Part shown: one piece after another, positions 15,827-24,457 of the stretch | Layout: each line of letters starts with the position of its first letter | Numbering within the stretch: position 1 is the stretch's first letter | NCBI GenBank assembly: GCA_017612655.1 | Contig: JAGAFM010000140.1 | Location: 1 to 27,609, forward strand | Direction of reading: 5' to 3' | Length of the DNA: 27,609 nucleotides | Source of the DNA: Clostridia bacterium | GTDB lineage: Bacteria; Bacillota; Clostridia; Oscillospirales; CAG-272 | Program-made: the position numbers and the translations under genes | Notes under the pieces: generated by a model | Databases searched by the model: none | The model's input: only the letters and a program-made list of their open reading frames with translations | Told to the model about the DNA's origin: nothing

Positions 15827-17680
15827 TTGGTTCGTGAGGATTTGCGAAATGTTGCGATTATCGCGCATGTCGACCATGGAAAAACGACGCTGGTGGATGG
15901 AATGCTCAAGCAGGGCGGCATCTTCCGGGACAATCAGGAGACGCAGACCTGCGTCATGGATTCCGGCGCGCTGGAACGGGAGCGCGGCATTACCATTCTG
16001 GCAAAAAATACAGCGGTTCACTACAACGGGACCAAAATCAACATTGTTGACACCCCGGGGCACGCTGACTTCGGGGGCGAGGTGGAACGGATTCTGAAAA
16101 TGGTGAACGGGGTCGTTCTGCTCGTCGATGCGGCGGAAGGTCCCATGCCCCAGACGCGTTTCGTGCTGCAGCGCGCGCTGGAACTGAATCATCCGGTCAT
16201 TATCGTGATCAATAAAATTGACAAGCCGGATGCCCGGCTAGACGAGGTCGGGGACGAGGTTCTGGAACTGTTTCTGGAACTCGGAGCGACAGACGAGCAG
16301 CTGGATTCTCCCATGATCTGGTGTTCCGGACGGTCCGGTACCGCATCCTATTCTCCTTACGAAGAGGCGACGGATCTGCGACCCCTGTTCGATACCATAC
16401 TTCAGTACATTCCTGCTCCCGAGGGCGATCCGGACGGACCGGTTCAGATGCTGGTTTCCTCGATCGACTATAACGACTACGTCGGAAGGATCGGAATCGG
16501 CAGGATTGAGCGGGGCGTGCTCCATGTCAACGAGGAAGTATCCATCTGCAACTGGCACAATCCGAACCTCTCCTCCAAGGCCCGCCTTCAGGCACTCTAC
16601 CAGATTGACGGGCTTAGAAGGATCCCGGTCGAATCCGCCACGGTCGGTGATATTGTCTGCTTCTCCGGCTGTGAGTCCATCAACATCGGCGATACCATCT
16701 GCGCTCCCTCCTGCGTGGAACCGCTGGAATTCGTGAAAGTTTCCGAACCGACTCTGGCAATGACCATTTCCGTCAACGACAGTCCGTTTGCCGGGAGGGA
16801 GGGAAAGTATGTTACATCCCGTCACCTGCGGGAACGGCTGTACAAGGAACTGCTCAAGGACGTGTCTCTCCGCGTTTCGGACGGGGAAACGGCGAACTGC
16901 TTTGAGGTCTGCGGAAGAGGAGAAATGCACCTCTCCATCCTTGTGGAAACGATGCGCAGAGAAGGATACGAAATGGCTCTGTCTACCCCGCGTGTCATTA
17001 TGAAGACGATCGACGGGGTCAAATGCGAGCCGGTCGAGCGCGTTTTCATTGACGTCCCGGAAGAGTATTCCGGAACGGTGATTGAGAAGATGGGGCAGAG
17101 AAAAGGCATGCTGGTTGACATGCAGAAACATGACAACCGGATGCGCATCGAGTACACGATTCCGACCCGCTGCCTGTTCGGATACCGTTCCGATTTTATG
17201 ACGGATACCCGCGGGGAGGGAATTATGAATTCCATCTTCGACAGTTATCAGCCTTACTGCGGAGAGATCATCCGCCGGTTTACCGGATCCCTCATTGCCT
17301 CCGAAACGGGCCAGTCGACCTCCTACGGCGTCTTCAATGCTCAGGACCGCGGGACGATGTTCATCTCCAATCAGGTGGAAGTCTACGAAGGGATGGTTGT
17401 CGGGGAATGCCCGAAGGTCGAGGATATTGCCGTCAACGTCTGCAAAAAGAAACATCTGACGGCAATCCGCTCTACGGGAGCTGACGAAGCCCTGATTCTG
17501 ACGCCCCCCAAGATCCTGTCGATTGAAGAAGCCATGGAATTCATCGCGGATGATGAACTGATCGAGGTCACTCCGAAGTCTCTTCGGATCCGCAAAAAAA
17601 TACTGGACAACTCGCTCCGCCTGAAGGCACAGGCACAGATCAAGGCGCAGCGCGCAGCAAAGGATACCGCCCATTCCTGA
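15827..17680 (+). CDS. typA: Translational GTPase TypA/BipA
   Basis: A ribosome-binding translational GTPase involved in stress adaptation and ribosome assembly. It is 617 residues from the chosen start. The P-loop AHVDHGKTT (13-21), switch I RERGIT (about 51-57), DTPGH (75-79) and NKID (129-132) are all present, followed by EF-G-like domains and a basic C-terminus. The start is TTG 15827, with GGAGG eight bases upstream. An in-frame TTG at 15812 lacks a ribosome binding site. It is followed 23 bp later by the parvulin lipoprotein gene, with which it may be cotranscribed. Confidence 0.96.
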   Translation: MVREDLRNVAIIAHVDHGKTTLVDGMLKQGGIFRDNQETQTCVMDSGALERERGITILAKNTAVHYNGTKINIVDTPGHADFGGEVERILKMVNGVVLLVDAAEGPMPQTRFVLQRALELNHPVIIVINKIDKPDARLDEVGDEVLELFLELGATDEQLDSPMIWCSGRSGTASYSPYEEATDLRPLFDTILQYIPAPEGDPDGPVQMLVSSIDYNDYVGRIGIGRIERGVLHVNEEVSICNWHNPNLSSKARLQALYQIDGLRRIPVESATVGDIVCFSGCESINIGDTICAPSCVEPLEFVKVSEPTLAMTISVNDSPFAGREGKYVTSRHLRERLYKELLKDVSLRVSDGETANCFEVCGRGEMHLSILVETMRREGYEMALSTPRVIMKTIDGVKCEPVERVFIDVPEEYSGTVIEKMGQRKGMLVDMQKHDNRMRIEYTIPTRCLFGYRSDFMTDTRGEGIMNSIFDSYQPYCGEIIRRFTGSLIASETGQSTSYGVFNAQDRGTMFISNQVEVYEGMVVGECPKVEDIAVNVCKKKHLTAIRSTGADEALILTPPKILSIEEAMEFIADDELIEVTPKSLRIRKKILDNSLRLKAQAQIKAQRAAKDTAHS

Positions 17681-17703
17681 CGTCAACGGAGGATGATTGC
17701 ATC

Positions 17704-18855
17704 ATGTCTCGAACCGGATTCCGACCTGCTTTTTCCCTTCTTCTCGCCGTTCTTCTGCTTGCGGGCGTTTGCCTGACGGGCTGTTCTTCAGACCGTTCCC
17801 CCGCTGTGATGACTTTCCGCGGGACGACCGTTTCCGAGAATCTGTTTCGGTACTGGATGGCTTCATATAAAGCATACTTTCTTCAGCTGGTCGGAGGGCA
17901 GGACAGCGATGCGTGGCTCAACGGGGAATGGTCCGTCTCAAATGAGGATGGTTCCGTCGTTTCCATGACCGCGGGAGAATATCTTCAGGAGCGCATTCTC
18001 GGCGTGATCCGCTCCAATCTGATTTCGCTCCGTCTCTTCGAGGAATACGGACTGAGCCTCCCCGATTCCGCACGGAGAGATGTAGAGGTGCTGATAGAGA
18101 GCGAGATCGAAAACGCAGGCTCCAGACGAGCTCTGAACGAAAAGCTTGCAGCCATCGGGATTACGATCGATCAGCTCCGGGAATTCAAACTGGCGGAGGA
18201 GAAGATCAACTGCGTTTATTCCTACCTTTACGGCGAAACGGCGAACGGCGTGACGGTTTCCAGCGGAGCGGAACCGATTTCCGAAGAGCAGTACGATGCA
18301 TTCTATCAGGCGCATTACGTTCTGGTCAAGCACATCTATATCCGTACCAAAGACCGCAATGTTCTGGATGCGGACGGGAACGTTCAGTATACTTCTTCCG
18401 GAACGGTTCTGACCGAACCCCTTTCCGAAGAGGAGTCCGCGCAGAAGTACGCCCTTTGCGACAGCCTGATGGAGCTGCTTTCCGGCGGGGCGGATTTTGA
18501 CGAACTGATGCAGGAATACAGCGAGGACGCAGGGAGACGAAACTATCCGAACGGTTACATTGTATCCCGTTCCTCTTCTCTTCCCGAGGAGTTTCTTGAA
18601 AACGCGTTCGACATGCAGATCGGGGAACTCCGCCGAGTGGATGCTTCGTACGCCACCCATATCATGATTCGGGAACCGCTTCCGGAGCGGGGATGGGAAG
18701 ACGAAAACTGGAAGGGGTTTCTGGGTTCGATCCAGGAGTACGTGACTTCGGAAGTGTTTGCGGAGAAGATCGCCCCCATGATTTTGGAAATTGTGTGCGA
18801 CGAAGACAGGGTTAGCGAGAACAGCATTTTTCTGGTTCCGGCAGTCGATTACTGA
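17704..18855 (+). CDS. PrsA/SurA-like parvulin peptidyl-prolyl isomerase lipoprotein
   Basis: The 383-residue product has a lipoprotein signal: a hydrophobic core at about 10-22 and lipobox LTGC (24-27), so Cys27 should be lipidated and the protein tethered outside the membrane. A SurA_N-like helical region follows (about 60-185). A parvulin-like domain spans about 205-335, from VKHIYIRT through DFDELMQEYSED to ATHIMI. It is likely a foldase for secreted proteins, though the parvulin domain is divergent and carries an insertion. GGAGG lies about eleven bases before ATG 17704. No promoter was seen in the 23-bp gap after typA. Confidence 0.8.
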   Translation: MSRTGFRPAFSLLLAVLLLAGVCLTGCSSDRSPAVMTFRGTTVSENLFRYWMASYKAYFLQLVGGQDSDAWLNGEWSVSNEDGSVVSMTAGEYLQERILGVIRSNLISLRLFEEYGLSLPDSARRDVEVLIESEIENAGSRRALNEKLAAIGITIDQLREFKLAEEKINCVYSYLYGETANGVTVSSGAEPISEEQYDAFYQAHYVLVKHIYIRTKDRNVLDADGNVQYTSSGTVLTEPLSEEESAQKYALCDSLMELLSGGADFDELMQEYSEDAGRRNYPNGYIVSRSSSLPEEFLENAFDMQIGELRRVDASYATHIMIREPLPERGWEDENWKGFLGSIQEYVTSEVFAEKIAPMILEIVCDEDRVSENSIFLVPAVDY

Positions 18856-18912
18856 GTGAATTCGTCCCGCTTTGGGAGGAAGCAGGCGGGAAGTCACCCC
18901 GTCAGCCTGGTC

Positions 18913-18937
18913 ATTCTGAGTGACGGACCTTCAGAAT
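18913..18937 (+). terminator. Possible terminator after the parvulin lipoprotein gene
   Basis: A 7-bp hairpin ATTCTGA/TCAGAAT has an 11-base loop. No T-run follows on the plus strand, so factor-independent termination would be poor, but it sits between the stop codon and the next strong promoter. Confidence 0.3.
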
Positions 18938-18960
18938 CCACGAAAAATATAAGAAAACCA

Positions 18961-18989
18961 TTGACAAGGAGACTCTTTTGCGATATAAT
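18961..18989 (+). promoter_or_regulatory. Consensus sigma-A promoter for the yceD-rpmF unit
   Basis: Perfect TTGACA (18961-18966) and perfect TATAAT (18984-18989) are separated by the ideal 17 bases. It lies about 38 bp before the yceD start, and strong transcription is expected for a ribosomal-protein operon. Confidence 0.92.
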
Positions 18990-19026
18990 AATTTGAAAGT
19001 TTCGCATGAACGGAGGGTACTTTGAG

Positions 19027-19620
19027 ATGATGTTGGATGTGTCGTCTCTTTTCTCCGGGCTTGCGACTTCCATCCCGTTTTCCTTTTCAATGCGTCTTTC
19101 CGCCACTTCGGAATTCTCTGATTCGGAATCGGATTATCCCGTATTGGCTCAGGTCATGCCGCTGACCTTCTCCGACGTTGTCTTTCACGAGCCGGTCCAG
19201 GTGAACGGGACTGTTGTGAGTGAGGGCGGTTACGTTCTGCTGACAGAAGACGCGGCCGTAACCTATGAAACCGGTTGCGCCAGATGCCTTGCTCCGATTC
19301 GGGGCTCCCTTGCTCTTCATGTTGAGAAGGCCGTTGCCGAGGATCATGGGGAAACCGAGCTCGTTGATAAGGAAAATGATGATTATATCCAGGCAAAAGG
19401 TGGCATTCTGGATCTCGGCGAGCCCCTGATGGAGGAATTGATGCAGGAATTTCCGTCCAGGGTTCTTTGCAGAGAGGACTGTGCAGGGATCTGCCCGGGA
19501 TGCGGTGTCAACCTGAATCTGGCGGTTTGTTCCTGCAAAAAAGCGTTGGATCCCAGATTTGCCGTCCTGTCTTCGTTGTTGGAAACCATGCCCGACGATG
19601 AGGAGGGAACGGAAGCGTAG
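19027..19620 (+). CDS. YceD/DUF177 family protein
   Basis: The 197-residue protein belongs to the YceD (DUF177) family, which is usually encoded just before rpmF and is linked to 23S rRNA accumulation and plant/bacterial ribosome assembly. The visible features are the CARC pair (C84, C87), an acidic central region (about 105-125), and a C-terminal cysteine cluster CxxxCxxxCPxCG (C148, C152, C156, C159) that looks like a zinc site. ATG 19027 is chosen because GGAGGG (19012-19017) lies nine bases upstream. An ATG at 19006 lies upstream of that site. It is 64 bp before rpmF. Confidence 0.88.
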   Translation: MMLDVSSLFSGLATSIPFSFSMRLSATSEFSDSESDYPVLAQVMPLTFSDVVFHEPVQVNGTVVSEGGYVLLTEDAAVTYETGCARCLAPIRGSLALHVEKAVAEDHGETELVDKENDDYIQAKGGILDLGEPLMEELMQEFPSRVLCREDCAGICPGCGVNLNLAVCSCKKALDPRFAVLSSLLETMPDDEEGTEA

Positions 19621-19684
19621 GACCATGAAGGTGCTGATTGCGCGCTCCGGCGCGACTCATAAGGTTTAGAAGGAGGAGAGAACG

Positions 19685-19870
19685 ATGGCAGTTCCGAAGA
19701 GAAAAGTATCAAAGGCAAGAAGAGATAAAAGACGTTCCAGCGTTTGGAAACTCGAGCTTCCCGGAATGGTGAAGTGCCCCAAGTGCGGAGAATACAATCT
19801 CGCTTACAGAGTCTGCAGAGCCTGCGGCACTTACGCCGGCAAGGTTGTTGTGGAAAAGAAGGATGCCTGA
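19685..19870 (+). CDS. rpmF: 50S ribosomal protein L32
   Basis: The 61-residue protein has the L32 N-terminus MAVPKRKVSK and a four-cysteine zinc ribbon (C31, C34, C44, C47), so it is the zinc-binding form. AAGGAGGAG lies directly upstream of ATG 19685. It is cotranscribed with yceD. In many Firmicutes plsX follows; here the next gene encodes a DUF512 protein instead, and a terminator lies between them. Confidence 0.98.
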   Translation: MAVPKRKVSKARRDKRRSSVWKLELPGMVKCPKCGEYNLAYRVCRACGTYAGKVVVEKKDA

Positions 19871-19889
19871 TTTGATACGGTTTGAAGAG

Positions 19890-19938
19890 ACGGAATTGCG
19901 CATGGAGCCGTTTGCCCCGTGACGTAGTTCCGTTTTTT
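19890..19938 (+). terminator. Terminator after rpmF
   Basis: The outer stem ACGGAA/TTCCGT (19890-19895 with 19928-19933) is extended inwards by imperfect pairs (GCG..ATGG with CCGT..CGT) and is followed directly by a run of six T (19933-19938). It is 20 bp beyond the rpmF stop. Confidence 0.72.
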
Positions 19939-19995
19939 CGTGGAACCCGTATGTTCCGAATCAGAAAAGGATAAGAGAAAAGGAGATCGGAAGCG

Positions 19996-21309
19996 ATGGT
20001 TCAGATAGCAAAGGTCGCCCCCGGTTCTCCTGCTGACCGGAAGCATCTCCTCCCCGGGGATTACCTGATTTCAATCAACGGACACGAAATCCGGGATGTT
20101 CTCGATTATCGTTACTATCTGGCGGAACGTTCCGTCAAACTGTTGATTCATCGAGGTCCGGATCTGCTTGAGGTTTCTATCCGCAAGGAAGAGTACGATG
20201 ACATCGGACTTGATTTCTCGACCTTTCTGATGGATACCCAGAAAAGCTGTCGAAATAAATGCATTTTCTGCTTTATCGATCAGCTCCCGGATGGGATGCG
20301 TGATTCGCTGTATTTCAAGGATGACGATTCCAGAATGTCTTTCTTGATGGGAAGCTATGTTACCCTGACCAACCTGAAGGAAGAGGACGTCGATCGGATT
20401 CTGGCCATGCACATGTCTCCGATCCGGATTTCGGTTCACACGACCGATCCGGAGCTGCGCGTTTCCATGATGAAGAATCCGCGCGCCGGAGAGGTGCTGT
20501 CTTATCTGCGCCGCTTTGCCGACGCCCATATTACCATGGAATGTCAGATTGTTCTCTGCAAGGGGTACAATGACGGAATGGCGCTGGAGAGGACACTTAC
20601 CGATCTGGAGGCCTACCTTCCGTCGCTGAATTCCTGCTCGATTGTTCCCTGCGGACTGACCTGCCACAGGGAAAAACTCCCGAAGATCGAACCGTTTTCA
20701 CCCGAGGACTGCCTCTCGATCCTGGATCAGGTATCCGCTCATCAGGAACACTGCATCTCAACAACGGGAAAGCCGGTGTTTTACTGTTCGGACGAGTTTT
20801 ATCTTAAGTCGGGACGGCCTTTTCCGGAGCCTTCATTCTACTGCGGCTTCCCGCAGATTGAGAACGGGGTGGGGATGATTCCGTCCATGCGCGAAGAGCT
20901 GGAAGAAGAACTGAGGCTTCTTCCCGACGAGTGTTATGCCATAAGGAGAACGGTATCGGTGGCAACCGGTGAGGCTGCGTATCCCTTTTTAAAGCAACAG
21001 TGCGCCAGACTCTCGGAACGGATTCCCGGACTTTCTGTTTTCGTCTATCCGATCCGGAATGATTTCTTTGGCGAAGAAATCACGGTCGCAGGTCTGGTTA
21101 CCGGAGGGGATCTGATCCGTCAGCTTCGGGAGAAGGAGCTGGGAGAAACTCTCTGCATCCCGTCTGTCATGCTCCGGTATGAAGGCGATCTTTTCCTGGA
21201 TGATGTATCCCTGCCCGAGGCAGAGGAGGCACTGGGAGTTCCCATCACGGTCTCGGAGGCAGGAAGCGGAAGGTCTTTTCTCTCCGCTGTCCTCGGGATC
21301 AGTCTCTGA
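19996..21309 (+). CDS. DUF512 family radical SAM protein with PDZ domain
   Basis: The 437-residue protein has three regions: an N-terminal PDZ-like domain (about 1-65, with GSPADRKHLLPGD), a radical SAM cluster motif CxxxCxxC (C85, C89, C92 within SCRNKCIFCFID), and a C-terminal DUF512 domain. This fits the TIGR03279-type family found next to der and plsY in many Clostridia. The substrate is unknown. GGAG lies about eleven bases before ATG 19996. It probably begins a unit with der and plsY. No clear promoter was seen in the 57 bp after the rpmF terminator. Confidence 0.87.
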   Translation: MVQIAKVAPGSPADRKHLLPGDYLISINGHEIRDVLDYRYYLAERSVKLLIHRGPDLLEVSIRKEEYDDIGLDFSTFLMDTQKSCRNKCIFCFIDQLPDGMRDSLYFKDDDSRMSFLMGSYVTLTNLKEEDVDRILAMHMSPIRISVHTTDPELRVSMMKNPRAGEVLSYLRRFADAHITMECQIVLCKGYNDGMALERTLTDLEAYLPSLNSCSIVPCGLTCHREKLPKIEPFSPEDCLSILDQVSAHQEHCISTTGKPVFYCSDEFYLKSGRPFPEPSFYCGFPQIENGVGMIPSMREELEEELRLLPDECYAIRRTVSVATGEAAYPFLKQQCARLSERIPGLSVFVYPIRNDFFGEEITVAGLVTGGDLIRQLREKELGETLCIPSVMLRYEGDLFLDDVSLPEAEEALGVPITVSEAGSGRSFLSAVLGISL

Positions 21310-21402
21310 TCGCACGGAAGAGTCGGGACGGAGTTCCGCTTTACATTTCCGGAAATACTGGTCCGGACCGTAGAGGAACGGACTGTCGGGGGAGGATTGA
21401 AG

Positions 21403-22731
21403 ATGGCAAAGCCGGTTGCGGCAATCGTGGGGCGTCCGAATGTGGGGAAAAGCACGCTCTTTAACAAGCTGGTCGGAAGCCGCATTTCCATAGTTGAAGA
21501 CACCCCCGGCGTCACACGAGACAGGATCCTTTTCGAAATGGAGTGGAACGGGCGGGGAATCTATCTGATTGATACGGGCGGAATCGAGCCGAATTCCGAG
21601 GATGTCCTTCTGAAGCAGATGCGGGAGCAGGCCATGCTTGCGATCGAGATGGCAGATGTCATCCTCTTCATGTTGGACGTCAAAAGTGGGCTGATGCCGG
21701 AAGATCGGGACATTGCCATGATGCTGAAAATGTCTGGGAAACCGATTCTTCCGATCGTGAACAAAGTCGATTCGGTCGGAGATCTTCCGCTTGCTTTCTA
21801 TGAATTTTACGAACTCGGGTTTGAGGAGGAACTGATTCCGCTTTCCTCTCTTCACGGGACCGGTACCGGAGATCTGCTGGACAGGATTCTGGAACTTGCC
21901 CCCTCTGATGAGGCTTTCGGTGAAGAGGAGGACTGGGTTCGCGTAGCGGTCATCGGGAAGCCGAATGTCGGAAAATCCTCAATTGTCAACCGGCTGATCG
22001 GGGAGGAACGGTGCATCGTTGCTGACATGGCAGGGACGACCCGGGACGCGATCGACACGAGATTTGAAAATGAATTCGGAAAGTACGTTTTTATCGATAC
22101 CGCGGGAATCCGTCGACAGTCCCGAGTGGAAGACAGACTGGAACGATTCTCCGTCATGCGGGCCAAACTGGCCATTGAGCGCTCCGATGTCTGTCTGATT
22201 CTGATCGATGCGAAGGAAGGCATCACAGAGCAGGATGAGAAAATCGCGGGCCTTGCTCATGAGGCGGGAAAGGCTTCCGTCATCGTTGTCAATAAATGGG
22301 ATGCGGTAGAAAAGGATACTGATTCCGTAAAACAGTACACAGAGAAGATCGTAAATGCACTGTCCTACATGCAGTATGCGCCGCTCTGCTTCCTTTCCGC
22401 CAAAACGGGCCAGCGGGTGGACAGGCTCTTCCCGCTGATCAACGAGGTATATGAGCAGTCCGTTCTCCGGATTTCTACCGGAATGCTCAACGACGTGCTG
22501 GCCGACGCGACCGCGCGCGTTCAGCCACCCTCCGATAAGGGGAAACGCCTGAAGATCTACTACTGGACGCAACTTTCCATTCAGCCCCCCACCTTCGTCA
22601 TCTTCTGCAACAGCGCGGAACTGTTTCATTTTTCCTATCAGCGATATCTGGAAAACCAGCTTCGGTCCGTGTTCGGATTCCGGGGAACTCCGATCCGGTT
22701 TATCATCCGTCAGAAAGAAGACACCAACTGA
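21403..22731 (+). CDS. der: Ribosome biogenesis GTPase Der (EngA)
   Basis: This double-GTPase assembles the 50S subunit. The 442-residue protein has a first GTPase domain, with P-loop GRPNVGKS (10-17), DTGG near 57 and NKVD near 120. The second has GKPNVGKS (about 185-192), DTAG and NKWD near 297, and a C-terminal KH-like domain closes the protein. ATG 21403 has GGAGG seven bases upstream; TTG 21397 is too close to it. It follows the DUF512 gene by 93 bp and precedes plsY by 17 bp. Confidence 0.98.
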   Translation: MAKPVAAIVGRPNVGKSTLFNKLVGSRISIVEDTPGVTRDRILFEMEWNGRGIYLIDTGGIEPNSEDVLLKQMREQAMLAIEMADVILFMLDVKSGLMPEDRDIAMMLKMSGKPILPIVNKVDSVGDLPLAFYEFYELGFEEELIPLSSLHGTGTGDLLDRILELAPSDEAFGEEEDWVRVAVIGKPNVGKSSIVNRLIGEERCIVADMAGTTRDAIDTRFENEFGKYVFIDTAGIRRQSRVEDRLERFSVMRAKLAIERSDVCLILIDAKEGITEQDEKIAGLAHEAGKASVIVVNKWDAVEKDTDSVKQYTEKIVNALSYMQYAPLCFLSAKTGQRVDRLFPLINEVYEQSVLRISTGMLNDVLADATARVQPPSDKGKRLKIYYWTQLSIQPPTFVIFCNSAELFHFSYQRYLENQLRSVFGFRGTPIRFIIRQKEDTN

Positions 22732-22748
22732 GAAACGGAGGAAGAGAA

Positions 22749-23513
22749 ATGTTTTCATTTCTGAAGTTCAGTCTGTTCGAAACCCTCTTTCCGGATGGAA
22801 TTACCGCTTCCTCGCCGCATTTGATCGTTCTGTACTACGTGCTGATTCTTCTGATTCCCCTGGCGATCGGTTATCTGCTCGGCTCCGTGAATTCCGCGAT
22901 TCTGATCTCGAAGATCTTCTATCACGACGACATCCGCGAGCACGGCTCGGGAAACGGCGGAGCGACGAATGTCATGCGCACGTTCGGCAACCGGGCGGCG
23001 CTCGCGACATTCGGCCTGGATTTTCTGAAGACGGCGATCGCTGTCTTTCTGGGTGCCCTGCTGCTGGGAGAGGACGGGTCCTATGTGGCCGGACTCGGTG
23101 CGGTAATCGGCCATCTGTTTCCCGTGTTCTTTCACTTTAGGGGCGGAAAAGGCGTGACCTGCGCCGCGGCGCTGGTATGCTGCACGGAACCGATCCTGTT
23201 TCTGATTCTCATTGTGATCTTTGTCCTGATTGTCCTCGGGACAAGGTTTATCTCCCTGGGCAGCGTAATGTGCATGATCCTGTATCCCCTGCTTCTCAAC
23301 CGGATGTATGTCCTGCTTCATCACACGGAGGGGGAACCGGTCATTCCGATGCTGGTGTCCTTCCTGCTGATGGTCATGATCGTTGTGAAGCACTGGGAGA
23401 ACATCCGCCGGCTGATGAAGGGGGAGGAAAGCAGGTTTTCCTTCAAAAAAAGCGTCAAACGGACGCAGACGGACGAAGAGCTCGGCGAAGAGAGTCAGGA
23501 GGAATCCAAATGA
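22749..23513 (+). CDS. plsY: Acyl-phosphate glycerol-3-phosphate acyltransferase
   Basis: A membrane acyltransferase that makes lysophosphatidic acid from acyl-phosphate. The 254-residue protein has several membrane helices and the three PlsY motifs: GSVNSA (45-50), HGSGNGGATN (65-74) and GHLFPVFFHFRGGKG (121-135). Motif 2 usually reads GSGNPGATN; here the proline is a glycine (G70). A charged 30-residue tail follows the last helix. GGAGG lies about eight bases before ATG 22749. The stop overlaps the barnase start as ATGA, so the two are translationally coupled. Confidence 0.94.
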   Translation: MFSFLKFSLFETLFPDGITASSPHLIVLYYVLILLIPLAIGYLLGSVNSAILISKIFYHDDIREHGSGNGGATNVMRTFGNRAALATFGLDFLKTAIAVFLGALLLGEDGSYVAGLGAVIGHLFPVFFHFRGGKGVTCAAALVCCTEPILFLILIVIFVLIVLGTRFISLGSVMCMILYPLLLNRMYVLLHHTEGEPVIPMLVSFLLMVMIVVKHWENIRRLMKGEESRFSFKKSVKRTQTDEELGEESQEESK

Positions 23514-24058
23514 GACGCACGATCCGAATCCTGCTTCCTCTGCTTCTTGCCCTTTCTCTGGTTGTACTGCCCCTCCTCACAGGCTGCTCCGAGGAGGCAA
23601 TCGGCGAGATCATCAACCTGATCACGGATCCCGGAGAAACTGCCGCGCAGGGTGAGGAACCCGCCGGGACGAAGAGCCCGGTCTCTTCCGAAGGGGAGAA
23701 CGCGGGCGAAAAGGGAGCGCTGTCCGAAGACGGCTGGTACTATTCGCCGGAGGACGTCGCCCTGTATCTGCACACCTATGGCAAGCTTCCATCGAATTAT
23801 CTGACCAAGCAGCAGGCTGAAAGCCGTGGCTGGGATTCTTCCGCCGGGAACCTGTGGGAAGTTGCGGAAGGATACTGCATCGGCGGGGACCGGTTCGGGA
23901 ATTACGAGGGCAAACTGCCGAAAAACAACGGAACCTACTACGAATGTGATGTGAACTATTCGGGCGGTTTCCGGGGCGCCGAGCGCCTAATCTTTACAAG
24001 AGACGGGCAGATCTGGTATACCGGAGATCACTACAATACCTTCCAGAAATTGTATTGA
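23510..24058 (+). CDS. Barnase-family ribonuclease with lipoprotein signal peptide
   Basis: The 182-residue product carries a lipoprotein signal (basic MRRT, hydrophobic core 7-22, lipobox LTGC 23-26), then an acidic linker (about 27-75) and a barnase-like guanyl-specific RNase domain (about 75-182). The barnase catalytic residues can be aligned by eye: K92 (barnase K27), E145 (E73), R155 (R83), R159 (R87) and H174 (H102), within KLPSNYLTK, YECDVNY, GGFRGAER and TGDHYNTF. It should be lipid-anchored outside the cell unless released. It is coupled to plsY by ATGA and followed 33 bp later by the barstar gene. An envelope-anchored barnase is unusual, since classical barnases are secreted free. 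Targets and export are inferred. Confidence 0.9.
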   Translation: MRRTIRILLPLLLALSLVVLPLLTGCSEEAIGEIINLITDPGETAAQGEEPAGTKSPVSSEGENAGEKGALSEDGWYYSPEDVALYLHTYGKLPSNYLTKQQAESRGWDSSAGNLWEVAEGYCIGGDRFGNYEGKLPKNNGTYYECDVNYSGGFRGAERLIFTRDGQIWYTGDHYNTFQKLY

Positions 24059-24091
24059 GAGATCCAAAAAGGAGGACAGAGGGAGGAAGGA

Positions 24092-24391
24092 ATGGAAATC
24101 CTGATTGATTGTGAAAAACTACGCTCGAGAAGAGTGTTTAACGACTATCTTGAAGCAGTGATGGATCTTCCGGCTTATTTCGGAAGAAACCTGGATGCTC
24201 TCTATGATGTTCTCAGTACGGTGAACGGGGGGGCTCCGTGCCATTTCCGGATCATCAACCGCGAGAAGGAATCGTCCCGTATGGTTGGACACTACAACAC
24301 CTTTTTGCAGATGCTGGAGGATGTTCACGACTTTAACCCGAATGTAACATATTCCATCGAGCCATCTCAAGAAAAACAAGAAAAAGAATAA
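24092..24391 (+). CDS. Barstar-family ribonuclease inhibitor
   Basis: This 99-residue cytoplasmic protein resembles barstar. The interface segment LPAYFGRNLDALYD aligns with barstar's LPEYYGENLDALWD, keeping Y29 and both key acids D35 and D39 at the same numbering. No signal peptide is present, as expected for an antidote that protects the producing cell from prefolded nuclease. The stretch after residue 90 is a charged E/K/Q tail. A GGGAGGAAGG element lies immediately before ATG 24092. It is almost certainly transcribed with the upstream barnase gene. Confidence 0.9.
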   Translation: MEILIDCEKLRSRRVFNDYLEAVMDLPAYFGRNLDALYDVLSTVNGGAPCHFRIINREKESSRMVGHYNTFLQMLEDVHDFNPNVTYSIEPSQEKQEKE

Positions 24392-24416
24392 GGGAACCAT
24401 TATCAAAACGGTTCCC
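24392..24416. terminator. Bidirectional terminator between barstar and galM
   Basis: A perfect 7-bp stem GGGAACC/GGTTCCC with an 11-base loop begins at the base after the barstar stop. On the minus strand it is followed by TTATTCTTTTTC, a good U-rich tract, so it serves galM well. On the plus strand the following sequence is less T-rich. Confidence 0.65.
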
Positions 24417-24457
24417 GTTCGGTATCTTTCCTGTCAGCGGGCAGGGTGCTTTTCTGC

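Noticed and set aside
16238..17686. A 482-codon open frame on the minus strand opposite typA
   Set aside because: TypA is unmistakable in the plus-strand frame, so the opposite frame is a shadow.
23177..23509. An N-terminal extension of the barnase protein starting within plsY
   Set aside because: The extra 111 residues are out of frame with plsY and lie over its membrane helices; the lipoprotein signal begins exactly at ATG 23510.
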